Assembly: GCA_037957365.1 (NCBI GenBank)
Contig: JARHVA010000006.1
Location: 12,854,001-12,918,000 of the forward strand
DNA: 64,000 bases
Source: Torreya grandis
Lineage: Eukaryota > Streptophyta > Pinopsida > Cupressales > Taxaceae
Reading direction: 5' to 3'
In this document: positions 35,801 through 47,269 of the stretch, piece by piece
Numbering within the stretch: position 1 is the first letter of the stretch
Layout: each line of letters starts with the position of its first letter
Notes under the pieces: model-generated
Database searches by the model: none
What the model saw: only the letters and a program-made list of their open reading frames with translations
What the model was told of the DNA's origin: nothing
Made by a program: the position numbers and the translations under genes

Positions 35801-38130
35801 CCCCAAAAGGTTTAAATATATCTTCTACTTTTGTAACAAGGTCAAGATAGGAATATTGATTGTCACAATAATATGGGCTTGGATACATATGATTGAATGT
35901 CTAAAATGAATGGAATATAATGGAATAGTCTTAAATTAAAATGAGGCTACCGCCAAGTGTCAAGGTACTTGCATACAATAATTTATTTATTCATGATGCT
36001 AGAAACTTAGTTTTTATCTACTTTCCCAATGCAACATAAATATGGTTTTCACCATTGGATGAATTATTTTTCTCTTCTTTTCTTTTTCAATTGATTTTTT
36101 ATTTGTATCATCTCAACTCAATGTAGGATTATAATATGCATAATGTGGACCCTTTATTAGCTAACCCATACCAATTCAAAATAGTTGCTTTGCTAAGAAA
36201 TTTTTGTGGATATGAATTACATTTTTTTTTTAATCTTCATTAGTCATTGATTTTGTTTCATTCAAACATATAGACAAGATGTATTTTTATTTTCTTTGAA
36301 AAAGAGTGCTACTAGGAAGGATAAAGAAGGATAGGCATTGGGTAAATTATTTGATTGGATAGTGAAATATATGCCTTGAATGAATAATATGATCATAATG
36401 AAATTTATAATTGTTGGGGGATAAATGAAGATTGGTATTTTCAGTCACATACATTGCTTTTGATTCTAGATTAGACATGATTTTGGTTTTGGTAGGGCCA
36501 AAGACTTCTATAAATTCTCTTAATAAGGACATAATAATTTTTTGTTATTTAGGCCTAAGAGATGGTTCAATTTGAATATGTTGTGGATTATTAACTGTGT
36601 TAATATTGCCTTACATAATTTCCTTATTAAGCAATGAGAAACTAATTAGCTCAGTTATTGGTGCCTGGAATAGGTTTTCAACAACAAAGTCTTCTTGATT
36701 TTGATGACCCATAATGCATTAAACAATTTTTCACTAAGGTATGTTGATTTTTAATTTTACTTATCATCTAGTTCCTTAAATAATGTCTCATTAAAAGATG
36801 TTGGGTTTAGAATCTGATTATCCCATAACACCTCAAACAAAGTTACACTAAGATATTTTTATTATACCTTGATGTTATCATGGATCCTTATAAATTATAC
36901 CATTGAGATGTCACCATGGTAATTTTTTAAGAATGTGTGATTTTGTCTATCCCAATTGACATTTTTGAGAGGTGAAACATCAATAATTTTTTTATGTTGG
37001 TTAATATTAAAGGGATGTATGATGTAAATGTAAGGGTAAAAGGTAACACAATCCTCATAGAAGCTAATAGGAGAAACTATGTCAATGCTAAATAAAATAT
37101 CCTCAATAACCATAGAAGGATCATAATTATTTTCAAGTGGATCTATAATGAGTGTGTAACCAAAGTCAAAATAACTATTAATGTATGCTAATTCTAAGCA
37201 TGATTCAGACTCCAGTGGATCTAGTAGAAGTGTATATCCAATGTTTTAATATCCATTAATGTATTCTAATTTTGAAGATGATTCTAACTCAAGGGGATCT
37301 GAATCTGATGTTGAGACTAACATTGATTATACTTTAGATGCTAAGTTTGATATTAGCTATAGAATGTAACCTAATTATAATAATTTTTAAAATAGAATAT
37401 AATTCTAATGTTGATGATGAAAATAATGTTGGTTATAAAATGGAACCTATTTTTGATGTAAATGTAGTCACAAAGAAGCCATGTTGAATTACATTGTCCA
37501 CAAGTACCTTACTCATGCTTCACTTGAAAATGAATGATTTGGGATAAAGGATTTTTTTAAAATGGGGAAGATTTGGTAATGGATGAAAAATGGTTTATTT
37601 TTTAATAATAATGGGTTATTCAAAGATGTGATCATGAAATATAGGTCCTTCATTAAATCAAAGTCCTTTATCAAATAGAGGTGGACCAACAATAGTTTAG
37701 GTCTGGTCAAAGATGGGTGATTAGAAAAAATATGTCGATAATGGGTTGACTATATTGACCTTAAATTTTAAGTGGATGTATATAATAATCATCATGTATC
37801 CCAATCAAGTAGTTATCAGACTTAGACACACTTGGAAATTAAATGAATAATTACCCTTGGAGAGGAAATGATTGAATCTATCATGGTTTTAAGACTAGAT
37901 TGGTTTACAGACGAATGGATGAAATGGTAAAAGTAGATGCAAAGTAGACTAGTTGTTGGATAAGTTGGGTGAGTCGATAAATCACATTTTAATGTCTGAA
38001 TGGCCATGCTGGAATAAGTTTAAGATCATAATATACTATGAATCAAATTAACATTAAATGAGTGAACCCAAAAAATATACATGCAAAGGGAATATATTGG
38101 AAGAAATTAGACTTTCAAATCATAGATTGG
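35801..38130 (-). other. AT-rich remnant beside a Tat-type gypsy, no clear domain
   Basis: On the minus strand several acidic open stretches occur, for example MVIEDILFSIDIVSPISFYE (from 37113) and LEPIFDV-type runs near 37450. They could be part of a long linker between protease and RT, but no RT motif follows toward lower coordinates, where the copia insertion and LTR-like DNA lie. I do not assign a function. Confidence 0.4.
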
Positions 38131-38645
38131 ATTAATTAGAATAGACCCAAAGAGGGTGGTCTTGGTATTAATTAGAATGGACCAAAAGATGGTGGTCTTA
38201 TTATTAATTAGAATGGGCCCAAAAGTGGTAGTCTTGGTTTTTAATTGAAATGATCCCAAAGAGGGAAGTCTGGGTCTTAACTAGAATAGTCCTAAATAAG
38301 GAAGCCTTGGTCTTAATTGGAATGGGCCAAAAGAGGGTAGTATTGGTATTTGATTGAAATGGGGCCCAAATAAGTTAGTATTGATATTTTGATTTAAATG
38401 GGCCCAAAGAGGGTAGTCTTGGTATTTAATTAAAATTAACCCAAATAGGGAGTCTTGGTTCTTAATTGGAATGGGCTAAAAGAGGACATTCTTCATATTT
38501 GATTGAGATAGGCCCAAAGAGGATAGTCTTAGTTTTTAATTAGAATGGACCCAAAGAGGGTAGTATTGGTATTTGATTGAAATGGGCCCAAAGAGGCAAT
38601 TTTGGTTTTAATTAGAATGGGCCCAAAGAGGGCAGTTTTGGTCTA
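38131..38645. repeat. minisatellite, about 14 units of ~37-41 bp
   Basis: Consensus near TTAATTAGAATGGGCCCAAA followed by GAGGGTAGTCTTGGTAT. The GGGCCCAAAG core recurs at roughly 38144, 38184, 38213, 38250, 38288, 38325, 38361, 38400, 38438, 38475, 38511, 38548, 38585 and 38619. Units have diverged individually, so the array is old. It is followed by short TTGGCTTGG repeats at 38648-38682. Confidence 0.92.
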
Positions 38646-40100
38646 ATGTATTTGGCTTAGCTTGGCTTGGTTTGGCTTGGCCCTAAAAAGGGTGGAATTA
38701 CATAATATTATTAAAATGAAAGGAAGGATGGATGACATGAGTTCATCATCTTGTGGCTCAACTAACTCATCAATCTCACCCATGTATGAAGAATCTAATT
38801 CACCAAAGGTTAGTAAAAGCCACTCAACAAATGTATATGGGAAGTATTGAAACAATTATTTAAATACCTTTTGATATTCTAAATTGATTCCTAACAAACA
38901 TGATTTTTTGGGACTAAAGGCACCTTGAGTTTCATTTAAAAGAGGGTGAACTTCATCATCCAATGGTACTTGAAATATGTTTTCACCATAGGATTCATCT
39001 TTTTCTTTATTATTTCACTAGTTTAAAATCACCTCAAAAAAGTTTTCATTTTGGGACATCAATGTTTCATATTTTTATTTTTATTTATTTATGACCAAGG
39101 AAGTTCACCTACTCTCCAAAATAGGCAATAGGGTCCAATGTAATAGAAAATCCTTGATTATGACCACCAACTAGAAAACCATATTTAAGGCTCATGAATT
39201 CATAAATTACCTCATCATTCTAAAAATCATCCAATGATATAATTTAAACTTGTTGATCCTAGTCAATCAAATAATGGAAAAGAGGGAAATTAGAAGTAGG
39301 ATAAGTAATGGTAAAAATAGTATTTAAATTAAAATTTTTGGTATTAGCTAACTCATCCTAGATGCTATAATAAGAATTTGTGTTGCTACTAACATATTCA
39401 TCATTATATGTTATAGTGGTATCACTCTTGAGAACTAAGGGGTCACCTTAAAGTGTTTTGTATCCAATACCTTGAGTTAATTTTTGTTTGGTAGTAGATA
39501 TAGTCTCAATAGGACCTTATTGATTTCCCCCAAGAATTTTCCTACATAAGTGTGCTTATACATTATTCTATTTAGAATTTTATACTTTTTTATTTGGTAA
39601 CAAGATGAAACTTCATCATTATACAACCATGAATCATCACCACCTTTGATCTACTCTTGGTCTTATGAAGTATTTTAAAAAATACAATAGGTCATGTTTG
39701 GTGAGGATCAACCTTTTTACACCATTCCATTCAAAAACTTGTCAAATTGGGTATACCATATGATTTAGGTGATTTAGGTAATTTTTCTATATGAAAAGCA
39801 TTTCCAATTTGTTATTCACTATTGCCTTTATTTTTAATGGTAAAATGAGAGGATATTTTGAGAGGTGTTATAGATAGAGTAGATGTAAGGATAATTAGAT
39901 CCACATAATTTGGATCAGGAGGTTGAAAGGCTACATATGTTTTCTTTTTTATGGATATGATCTAGGATAAGATGATAATTTTAGCTCTCGTGTTCTATTT
40001 AAATATGTTTACACTACTTATATAGCTATAATATTGACAAGAATGGTTAACTTCATCATAGAATGGTGAAATTTGATGCACTAATGTATATTCTAAGGTA
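38646..40100 (-). pseudogene. Tat-type gypsy linker region after protease, degraded
   Basis: Minus-strand translation from ~39050 to 38660 gives ENIFQVPLDDEVHPLLNETQ, FSPKKSCLLGINLEYQKVFK and LLLTFGELDSSYMGEIDELV, apparently one coding frame with few breaks. It follows the protease at 40.1-40.4 kb in the element's own direction, so it is probably the variable protease-RT spacer of a Tat-type polyprotein. No enzymatic motif seen. Confidence 0.5.
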
Positions 40101-41050
40101 ATATGCATACTTCATATATCCAAGGTCACCCAATGAGTAAGTTGTATGATAATTATAAACCAATAACATGGATAATGCTATCATGGGTTAGAGGCCCAAT
40201 AATAATAGACATGAGAATGGTACCTTGTGAATCTCTCTTCATTATCACATGCTTTAATGGTAATAGTTTTAGGTTGGAAATCCACTATAGTGTAGCCCAA
40301 ATTCTTAACTAGCCTCAAAGATATAATATTTAGACCTGAGACATTATCTATGATGACATGCTTGATCTTATGCCTAGAAATAATTACTTTTATGTAAATT
40401 GAATTATTATGAAGAGGACCAAGAGATGACATATCACTTTGGTTAAGGGAAAGTTATTGGATTGAAGTTAAATGACCCACAAGAACTTGGAATTTATCTA
40501 GGACAATGCCATTTAAGACCTTAGATTAGCTCAAAAGGTTATACTATATGTTCTTTTGAACACCAAACATATGCAAGTGATATAAGATAGAAATTTATGT
40601 CAATTTTTTAATGTAATTATTTCACAAGATCATATCGATTTTCATTAGTAGTGGTAGTTGGTTTGGTATTTTGAGTTGAAGGAGATGTAATGGATTTATT
40701 AGGGGAGGAAGATGTGATACCTTGAATCATAACCTTGGAATGTCAAGTTGAAATTATGTAGGCTCAAATTGAAGGGAGATTATGTTAATTAAAAGAAGGG
40801 AAATTAGGGCCTAAAATGGTAACTCTTAGATGTTAATTAATATTAATGTCATTTTGAGCCAAATGAGGATTACCAACATATGGGGGAGATAATCCTAAAA
40901 TAAGAAGTGGTGGATAGTGGATATTTTTGGCTATTGGTTTAGGATTAATTTAGATAGTGGTTATATGACATCTAGTAATTCAATCTAAAACAATTTTGTA
41001 GTTGTATGGGACTGTTTCAACTTATTTTCTTCATTTATTAATTTTGAAAG
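40100..41050 (-). pseudogene. Tat-type gypsy gag C-terminus and aspartic protease
   Basis: From high to low coordinates: a decayed gag end (NENRYDLVKQLH-type, ~40640), then LDKFQVLVGHLTS and MSSLGPLHNNSIYIKVIISR, a conserved gag-protease junction of plant Tat elements. The protease follows: HVIIDNVSGLNIISL (family IIDNGSGLNIC; Gly mutated to Val), then LGYTIVDFQPKTITIKACDN. Further on, a broken YNLLIGxPWI block (family YNILLGRPWI) near 40150. An 83-codon run is open (40432-40181); stops and frame changes surround it. Confidence 0.78.
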
Positions 41051-41519
41051 TAAATAAAAGAAATCTAGTTATTAAGGTGTGTAGAAGAATACCTAATAAA
41101 ATGTGGACGTGAATCCAAATGAAGGTGGGAACTCCTCTTTGACTAGGGAGGAATAACCTGTAAGTAACATAGACACTTGAAAGGGGGTGGTTAGATGGTT
41201 GGTTGAGTGGACTACCTAGTGTATGCTATATTCAAGAAGCACAAGGCTTGATAAGAGCCTATCAATCTACTTTTATAACAATCAAGTCTAAAATGATAAA
41301 AAAAAATATACTTGCATTTAATGATAAGAAAGTAAATACATGATAAAAATAAATGATGACTTGCTTACGAAAGAAAATGTTCAAATTTAAATGCTAAAAT
41401 GGTCATGGTCTAGTTTAATAAATTAGAAAAGGTCTTGTGATCATAGAGAAACATAAAAAGTGGGGTTTGATTGGAGGTAGAAGGGTGAAAATTACTTGAT
41501 AGAAAATAATAACACAAGG

Positions 41520-41630
41520 AACCATCAATGGTTAGGGGAAACATCAATGGTTAGGGTGAACCATCGATAGTTGGGTAACCATCAGTGGTTGCAATGAACC
41601 ATCGATGGTTAGGAAAACTGTCGATGGTTG
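41520..41630. repeat. cluster 1 of palindrome AACCATCGATGGTT, six copies
   Basis: Copies at about 41521, 41540, 41560, 41578, 41598 and 41617, spaced 18-20 bp and separated by short G-rich links such as AGGG. The copy at 41597-41610 is a perfect palindrome; others differ mainly at the central CG (CA or TG forms). Confidence 0.9.
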
Positions 41631-42157
41631 CTTGTGTAAATTTGAAGATGAATAAATCAAAAATTACAATTGGGGTTTTGGGTAGACAAAGGTCGATATG
41701 AGTTTGGAAAGTGTAAAATGAGGTATAGGTAGACTAGATAAGGTAATGATATTGAAAATAAATAAAATAAAATGATACAAGCATAAAATACCTATAACCA
41801 AGTAGAAGTCTAGAGTGATACAACTAGATTGATAGTGTTTTGGGCCTTCCAAAGTGATTTTGATAGAGTTTTGGATCTCAAGTGATAATTTTCACTTACT
41901 AATATGGATGTTAAATACCTATAATAAAGCTTGAATACTTGATAACTCCTCCCTAATCCCTTGTTATTCTAATTATTTTATAGGTGGAAGTTACTAAATG
42001 GGATAAAATAAGTTGCTAATTTTATGAAGGGTAAAGCTACCTATTTTTTCAACTTTAAAATCTTTGTTTTAAAGATAATTTATCATTTAGGAAGTTGCAA
42101 ATCTCACACAAAGATTTGGCATGAACTAAATTTAGTTAAAAATGAAGAGAGGACCTA

Positions 42158-42213
42158 ATTATTAATAGTTAGGCTAACCATCAGTAGTTACCCTAACCAT
42201 CAGTGATTCATAG
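42158..42213. repeat. cluster 2 of the palindromic motif
   Basis: Three variants (ATTAATAGTT, AACCATCAGTAGTT, AACCATCAGTGATT) with links AGGCT and ACCCT, spacing about 19 bp. Confidence 0.75.
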
Positions 42214-42799
42214 GCTAGGGGAAAAATTGGTAAAAAAGGGTGAAAAAGAGTTGATTTAAATGATAAGAAAAAATGGGTTTGGTAAAGTTAGGTTTATAAA
42301 TGGGCCTAGTTATCATTCTAAATGTAGGGTGACACTAAAAAATATCATGTGTAGTTTTTAGGTGTCTATATTTTGCCCCTTTTTGTTGTGTAGCTTGGGA
42401 CATCTACAAAACAAAAATAGGAGGTTGATCAAGGTTTAGGTTTGGATACCCCAAGTTATGGGATGAGGGCATGAGGTAGTGTAAATTTCAAATGGGAAAC
42501 TTGGAAAACTAGGTCAGCACGGTTAAAGGATAACATAAATTCACCACAAAATATGCAAAAAGATATGGTCAAAAGTAAACAACATCGAAGAGGATACGGT
42601 GGGGTAGAAAGGGTAGGGTTGGGTTGAAGAAGTGGTTGAGCTGACTACAACTATACAAGGAAAGTGGATGTTTATTACATATTTCTTGAGATACTAATAT
42701 CTAAAATAAATTCATGCCAAATGTATTTCTAGTTAAAAGTGTAGGTGAAAAAGGTAAAGGGTTGGGTGGGAGAAGCTAGAGGAAAAGAAGGTGAAAAAC

Positions 42800-42892
42800 A
42801 TAACCATGGTTGGTTAGGGTGCCCTAATTGTCGATGATTATGGGTAATCATTGATGACTCCCTAACCATTAATGGTTAGGGTAAAACCCTAA
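42800..42892. repeat. cluster 3 of the palindromic motif
   Basis: AACCATGGTTGG, ATTGTCGATGATT, AATCATTGATGA and the palindrome CCTAACCATTAATGGTTAGG, separated by GGG/CCC-type links, including GGTTAGGGTGCCCTAA. Confidence 0.75.
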
Positions 42893-43403
42893 AAGGCCAT
42901 GAGGTAAAAAGGAAAATCCAATAAATATTTACCTCATTTGCTTTGGTAATTTAACTAAGCATTCTGGTACAATTGAGAAAGTCGAATAGATGAGCATCAA
43001 GTGGAGGTGGAGATTATCGAGTGGGTGAGGGTGTGTGTGAGTGGTGGATGGATGATGAGGATGTGGATGAGGAGGGGTGAGAAAGCTCAGACCATGCCAC
43101 CAAATGTGGAATGAGGTAGGTTCTATTTTCAATTGGAATAGGATAGGGATAATAGAGTGGTGGAAAAATTTGAAGAAGGATAGGAAGAGGATAGAAGGAG
43201 AAAATAGTGGGGGAAAACAATAGTCCTAGATTGGGATGCCCTAGGCTTTAAATAGGGATAATATTGGTAAAATTAGGTAGAAAAATAAAGGGGGATTTAG
43301 GGAAGGAAGGTAAATAATGAGGAATGAGGTAGGAAAATTGGTAGATTAGATGTTTTTGTAAGAGATTGTAGGTGGATTGAGGGAGAGGTGGTAGGGTTTT
43401 TAC

Positions 43404-43490
43404 ACTAATGGTTACACATAGTAACCATCAATGGTCAATATGGGGTGTCAAATGAGACCCCATAACTATCGATGGTTCCTTAAACCATCA
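43404..43490. repeat. cluster 4 of the palindromic motif
   Basis: CTAATGGTTA, GTAACCATCAATGGT, AACTATCGATGGTT and AAACCATCAAATTT within 85 bp. The GGGGTGTCAAATGAGACCCC segment between them is itself a hairpin. Confidence 0.75.
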
Positions 43491-43884
43491 AATTTTGGCC
43501 AATAGAGGTCCAACCCCGAGTGTAGGAAAGGTAGAAATGGTTCAAGTGGTAGGTTAGGATGAGATGGATCATGTAGCATTAGATAGATCATAGGTTGAAA
43601 ACATAGGTTGGTAAGGTGAGTTAGATGATTTATGTGAAAAAAAAAGGTTGAAGACATAGGTTATTAAGATGTCATAGAGGGGTTTTGAAAGGGAAAATAA
43701 TAGGTTGTAGATAGAGATGCAAAAGTTAACAATTTAGGGTAAGTGCTAAGTAGAAACATTAATAGTGTTGGATTGTTATGAAGGCCCACAAGCAGATTCA
43801 GACGAGGAATTGAGTCCCAAAAATGTTCATCAAATATCAAGATAGGATGATGGACACTAAGTGGAGGCAAATGGAGGCTATTGG

Positions 43885-45440
43885 TCTAAGGGCCATGCAA
43901 CACTAACAACACTTACCATAAGATTCCTCAATGATTGTGGTCCTCATCAAGAGATGGGACCCAACCACAAACACCTTTTTATACCTGATTAGTGAGATGT
44001 CTATTTTGATGGAGGACATCTATAGGATTATATGGCTACCAATTTAGAGGGAGCCAATATACTACATGGAGAGTGATGAGTGTGATGAATTTATGGATTG
44101 GATATATGGTGAGGACTAGCTAAAGGCTAGATTCTATATGGGAGGATTATTTTATGGGCCATTATACTAGAGGACCCTAGATGATAGGTGCCTAATGACC
44201 ATGATGATGATGGTCATATCATGTTTTTTTGTTCTTGATTTTAACAATGGTTGATTCCCTTTAATTTTATTGGGAGTATTGATAGAGATGTTGCTAGGGG
44301 GTATAGTGTTTGGATGGGCCCTTATATTACTGGTATAGTTTATAGGGAGCTCTAAGATTTTAGATCAAAATGATGATATGGAATCAGTGTTGGGTTTGTT
44401 CTCTAATATTAGGAATATGATCACATATTATTTCTAAGACCGGTTGGGCTCTCATGGGATAGATTCATACCAACTGATTATAGAGTTGGTTTCATGAGAT
44501 GGTACATGGATCTAACTTTGTTAGGAACTAGTGGTGGGGTCAAAGATATGGAGTGGTTTTGGGAACACTTAGAGAGATTGGTTTCTATAGATATCATATG
44601 GAGGCCATATTCATATTGTCTTATATGGATAGGGTACAGGTACCATATATTATCATTATAGAGATGGCATTAGGTGTATGGCAGATGAGATGGGGAGACT
44701 GAGTAAATCCCTATAGATCAAGTTAAAAGATAGCTTGGATTACTATAGGATATACCTCCAAATGTGACTCATTATAGGAGGGAGGATTTATATCAAGGTT
44801 TTATAGAGCCACAGCTAGAGGAAGGATTACTTGATTTTGAGGAGCTACTAATTAGAGCTCCTATTAATGATGCCAAAGCCATAAAGAGATATATATGGTA
44901 GTACCAAATGAGGTAAGTGGCTATAGATTTTGGTTGGGGGATGATAGGTAGGGGCTTATAGATTTGAACCCTACATAGGTATAAGGTGGAGGTGTAAATG
45001 ACCAGACAATAATAGCCCTTATAGTGGCATAGGCCTAGGTGACTACCTTGTAGGCATAGATAGCCATATTATAGGGACATGTTACCACCTTGAAAGGTGA
45101 ATGAGATTAGGTGAGGGATAATCTCATGATGGTCATTTAGGAGAGGGATGCCCTACACCAAGTGGAAAGGGTGATGGTAGTAGGAGGAGGAAGATCACTT
45201 GACATGATTTCAAAGACATGATATACAGATACCATAGAGGAGCTAAGATACTATGAGGCTATTATATTCACCTAGTTACCTAATACTATGAGGTATGGTG
45301 AGTAAAAGACTAGCCTAATAGGGGGACCATCATTGGCTACATCAAGTTAATGGGAAGTGACTGCAACATAGGGAGGTTCATCAGGGAGTCCACCACTAGA
45401 TGGTGGAGTAGGTGTAGGTGGTTCTAGTTCTAGTGTCACA
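43885..45440 (+). pseudogene. plant mobile domain (PMD, PF10536-like) protein with coiled-coil tail, degraded
   Basis: A plus-strand frame reads SSMIVVLIKRWDPTTNTFLY, then LISEMSILMEDIYRIIWLPI, where PMD proteins have RWxPxTHTF, GEMTxTLxDVxxLLGLPI. It continues EPIYYMESDECDEFMDWIYG, RFYMGGLFYGPLY and, after a frame change, FIPTDYRVGFMRWYMDLTLL, MEWFWEHLERLVSIDIIWRP and LYQGFIEPQLEEGLLDFEEL. The last part (~45030-45190) encodes heptad-like residues (QAQIAILQG, then RDNL and ERDAL). Stops are mostly TAG at likely Gln positions. PMD occurs in plant transposon proteins and a few host genes. Here it is antisense to the Tat pol at its right. Family assignment is from motif memory. Confidence 0.72.
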
Positions 45441-45529
45441 AGCCCATGTGGGTGACACTTATGTGTATTGTTTTTTTTAAATTTATATATGTATTTTGAT
45501 ACCTACCTATATGCTGAAGATGCAAGATG

Positions 45530-46270
45530 TACTTATGAGTGTTAGAGTGACATGGATGATGTTGTATTATGTTATTTTATGATATTCTAACTTTGTGATC
45601 ATGTAAATGGAATGTTTTATGATTATGGTATGTTCTCCTATTTTCTTGATGAGATGTTAGCTTAGGCATGATGGTGTTGTTACAATGTTATGGTTGGATT
45701 TGATTATGAGGATTATGTTTATGATATTTATGATGGGTATAATTATATTATGAAGCATGTTGTTGACTATGATTATTATGCTTATGTTAGTCATGAGGTT
45801 GATTATAAAATGTTATGTTGATCATCATGTTATTATGGTTATGATGATATGATGTTTATGATAGTGGTTATTATTAGGATAATGTTGTGTTATGTTACGT
45901 TATCTTTTGGATGATATTATTTTATGTCTTGTATGAGTGTAATGTCTTATGATGCCTATGATATTGATTATGAGAAATGATTTTGATTTTGATGGTATAA
46001 TGATGTCGTTATATGTTATATGGTTGGTCATTATGGTTATGTGGAATGTTACTATGAGGACTATGATGTTTATAAAGTTATGTTACTAATGATTATTTGG
46101 ATGGTGATTATGTTGATGTTAATTTTATTAGGATGATTATAATGATATGGAAAATGAATGTTGGATGTTTAATGCATGATGTTTGATTAGGATGTTGATT
46201 ATTATGTTTTATGTTGAACTTAAGGTAGTGATACATGAATTTGATTAGGATGTGATGACATGTGAAAGTG
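45530..46270. repeat. low-complexity TTATGATG-rich tract
   Basis: About 740 bp dominated by irregular repeats of ATGATGTTATG, GATTATG and TTATGATTATG. No period is regular enough to call a satellite. Strong strand asymmetry (T and G on plus). Confidence 0.75.
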
Positions 46271-47269
46271 CAAGAAAATGACCATGTCAAAAGAAATACT
46301 ATAATGGGTCCATACGTCCCATGAGATGGTTAAAAAGTAAGTACATTATTTTGATCAACAATGACCAAATAAGAAGAATCCATAGTTGGATTGGCTTAGT
46401 GAACACAAGTTGATGATGGCATTGCAAGAGCATGTTTGAATTGATAATAAGGTTATCTTGATCACTTTGTATTAAGTAATCTCATAGTACCTTGAATGGT
46501 TTAAAGATTAACCTAATGTGGGTGAACTTACATCTTCTATAGGTGACCATAGGGTTATAATAGACAACTCCATGACTTATAATAATGTGTAGACTGATCA
46601 ATGTGGGAAGTCTACTAATGTCATGTATAGGAGCTGATTGTGGCATGATGATATTAAAAAAAATTATCATTGTTAAGAGTTGATTATGGTGTACTTATTT
46701 AGATTCTTGATAGAATTTGACTCATTACTTTTGTTATTTGAGTAGGTGGTTCAAGCTATTTGATTCAAGAAGCTTCAAATGTTGTTTTTTCTTAGACATA
46801 CTTCAAGGGAGTGGTCTAAACTTTTGAATTTTATAGTTGTCCTTTAAGGGAGAAGTCTATTTTTAAGCAATTTTGAATTATATGGTTAGTTATCATTCAA
46901 GGGAGTATTCTAAATTGTTTAGAGGATTAATGATTTGGAATATAATTTGTTCTTACATGGATAAATTTATTAGGCCAAAAGATTCACCATTATGGAAGTA
47001 AGTGATAAATGTAAGGAAAGGGTTGAGAAATAATTAGACATGGGATTCCATCTCTTAAAAGATGAAAAGTATCAATGAGAACCATGTTATAGGTAGAGCT
47101 ATGGTACCCACACTTAGGATTGGGATTAGATGTTTATGATAGATAAATCACATGGTTCTTTATTGAAATCAAGTATTCTCAAAGGATAAGTGTAAATGAA
47201 AGGGAGGGTAGAATCTCATGAACCAAAGTATGAGCTTAAGTTAGAAACAAAAATGAGTGAAATCCTATT
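46271..47269. other. region without recognised genes between PMD and Tat integrase
   Basis: No coding motif was found. Repeated words such as GGGAG(A/T)(A/G)-TCTAA (46807, 46848, 46898) suggest some internal repetition. If the PMD frame belongs to the Tat element, this would be its 3' untranslated part. Confidence 0.4.

Larger units (their letters stand above)
41100..43870. other. non-coding region with four clusters of a palindromic motif
   Basis: No domain recognised. His/Pro-rich open frames on the minus strand (42929-43220) are shadows of a GGATGAGG-rich stretch. Notable are the AACCATCGATGGTT-like clusters listed separately, TTTTGCCCCTTTTTG at ~42372 (a word often seen in gypsy LTRs), and TTTAAATAGGG at ~43240, a possible TATA box. 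LTR-like character is possible but unproven. Confidence 0.45.

Noticed and set aside
38131..38645. Possible CRISPR-like array
   Set aside because: Units are contiguous and gradually diverged, with no unique spacers, and the setting is plant transposon DNA. It is a minisatellite.
42929..43220. His/Pro-rich small protein genes on the minus strand
   Set aside because: They are shadows of a GGATGAGG/GTGGATG-rich stretch on plus, with two frames giving similar low-complexity peptides. No start context or family.
43885..45440. PMD frame as an active host gene
   Set aside because: Several in-frame stops and at least one frame change, with no splice pattern that would remove them all.
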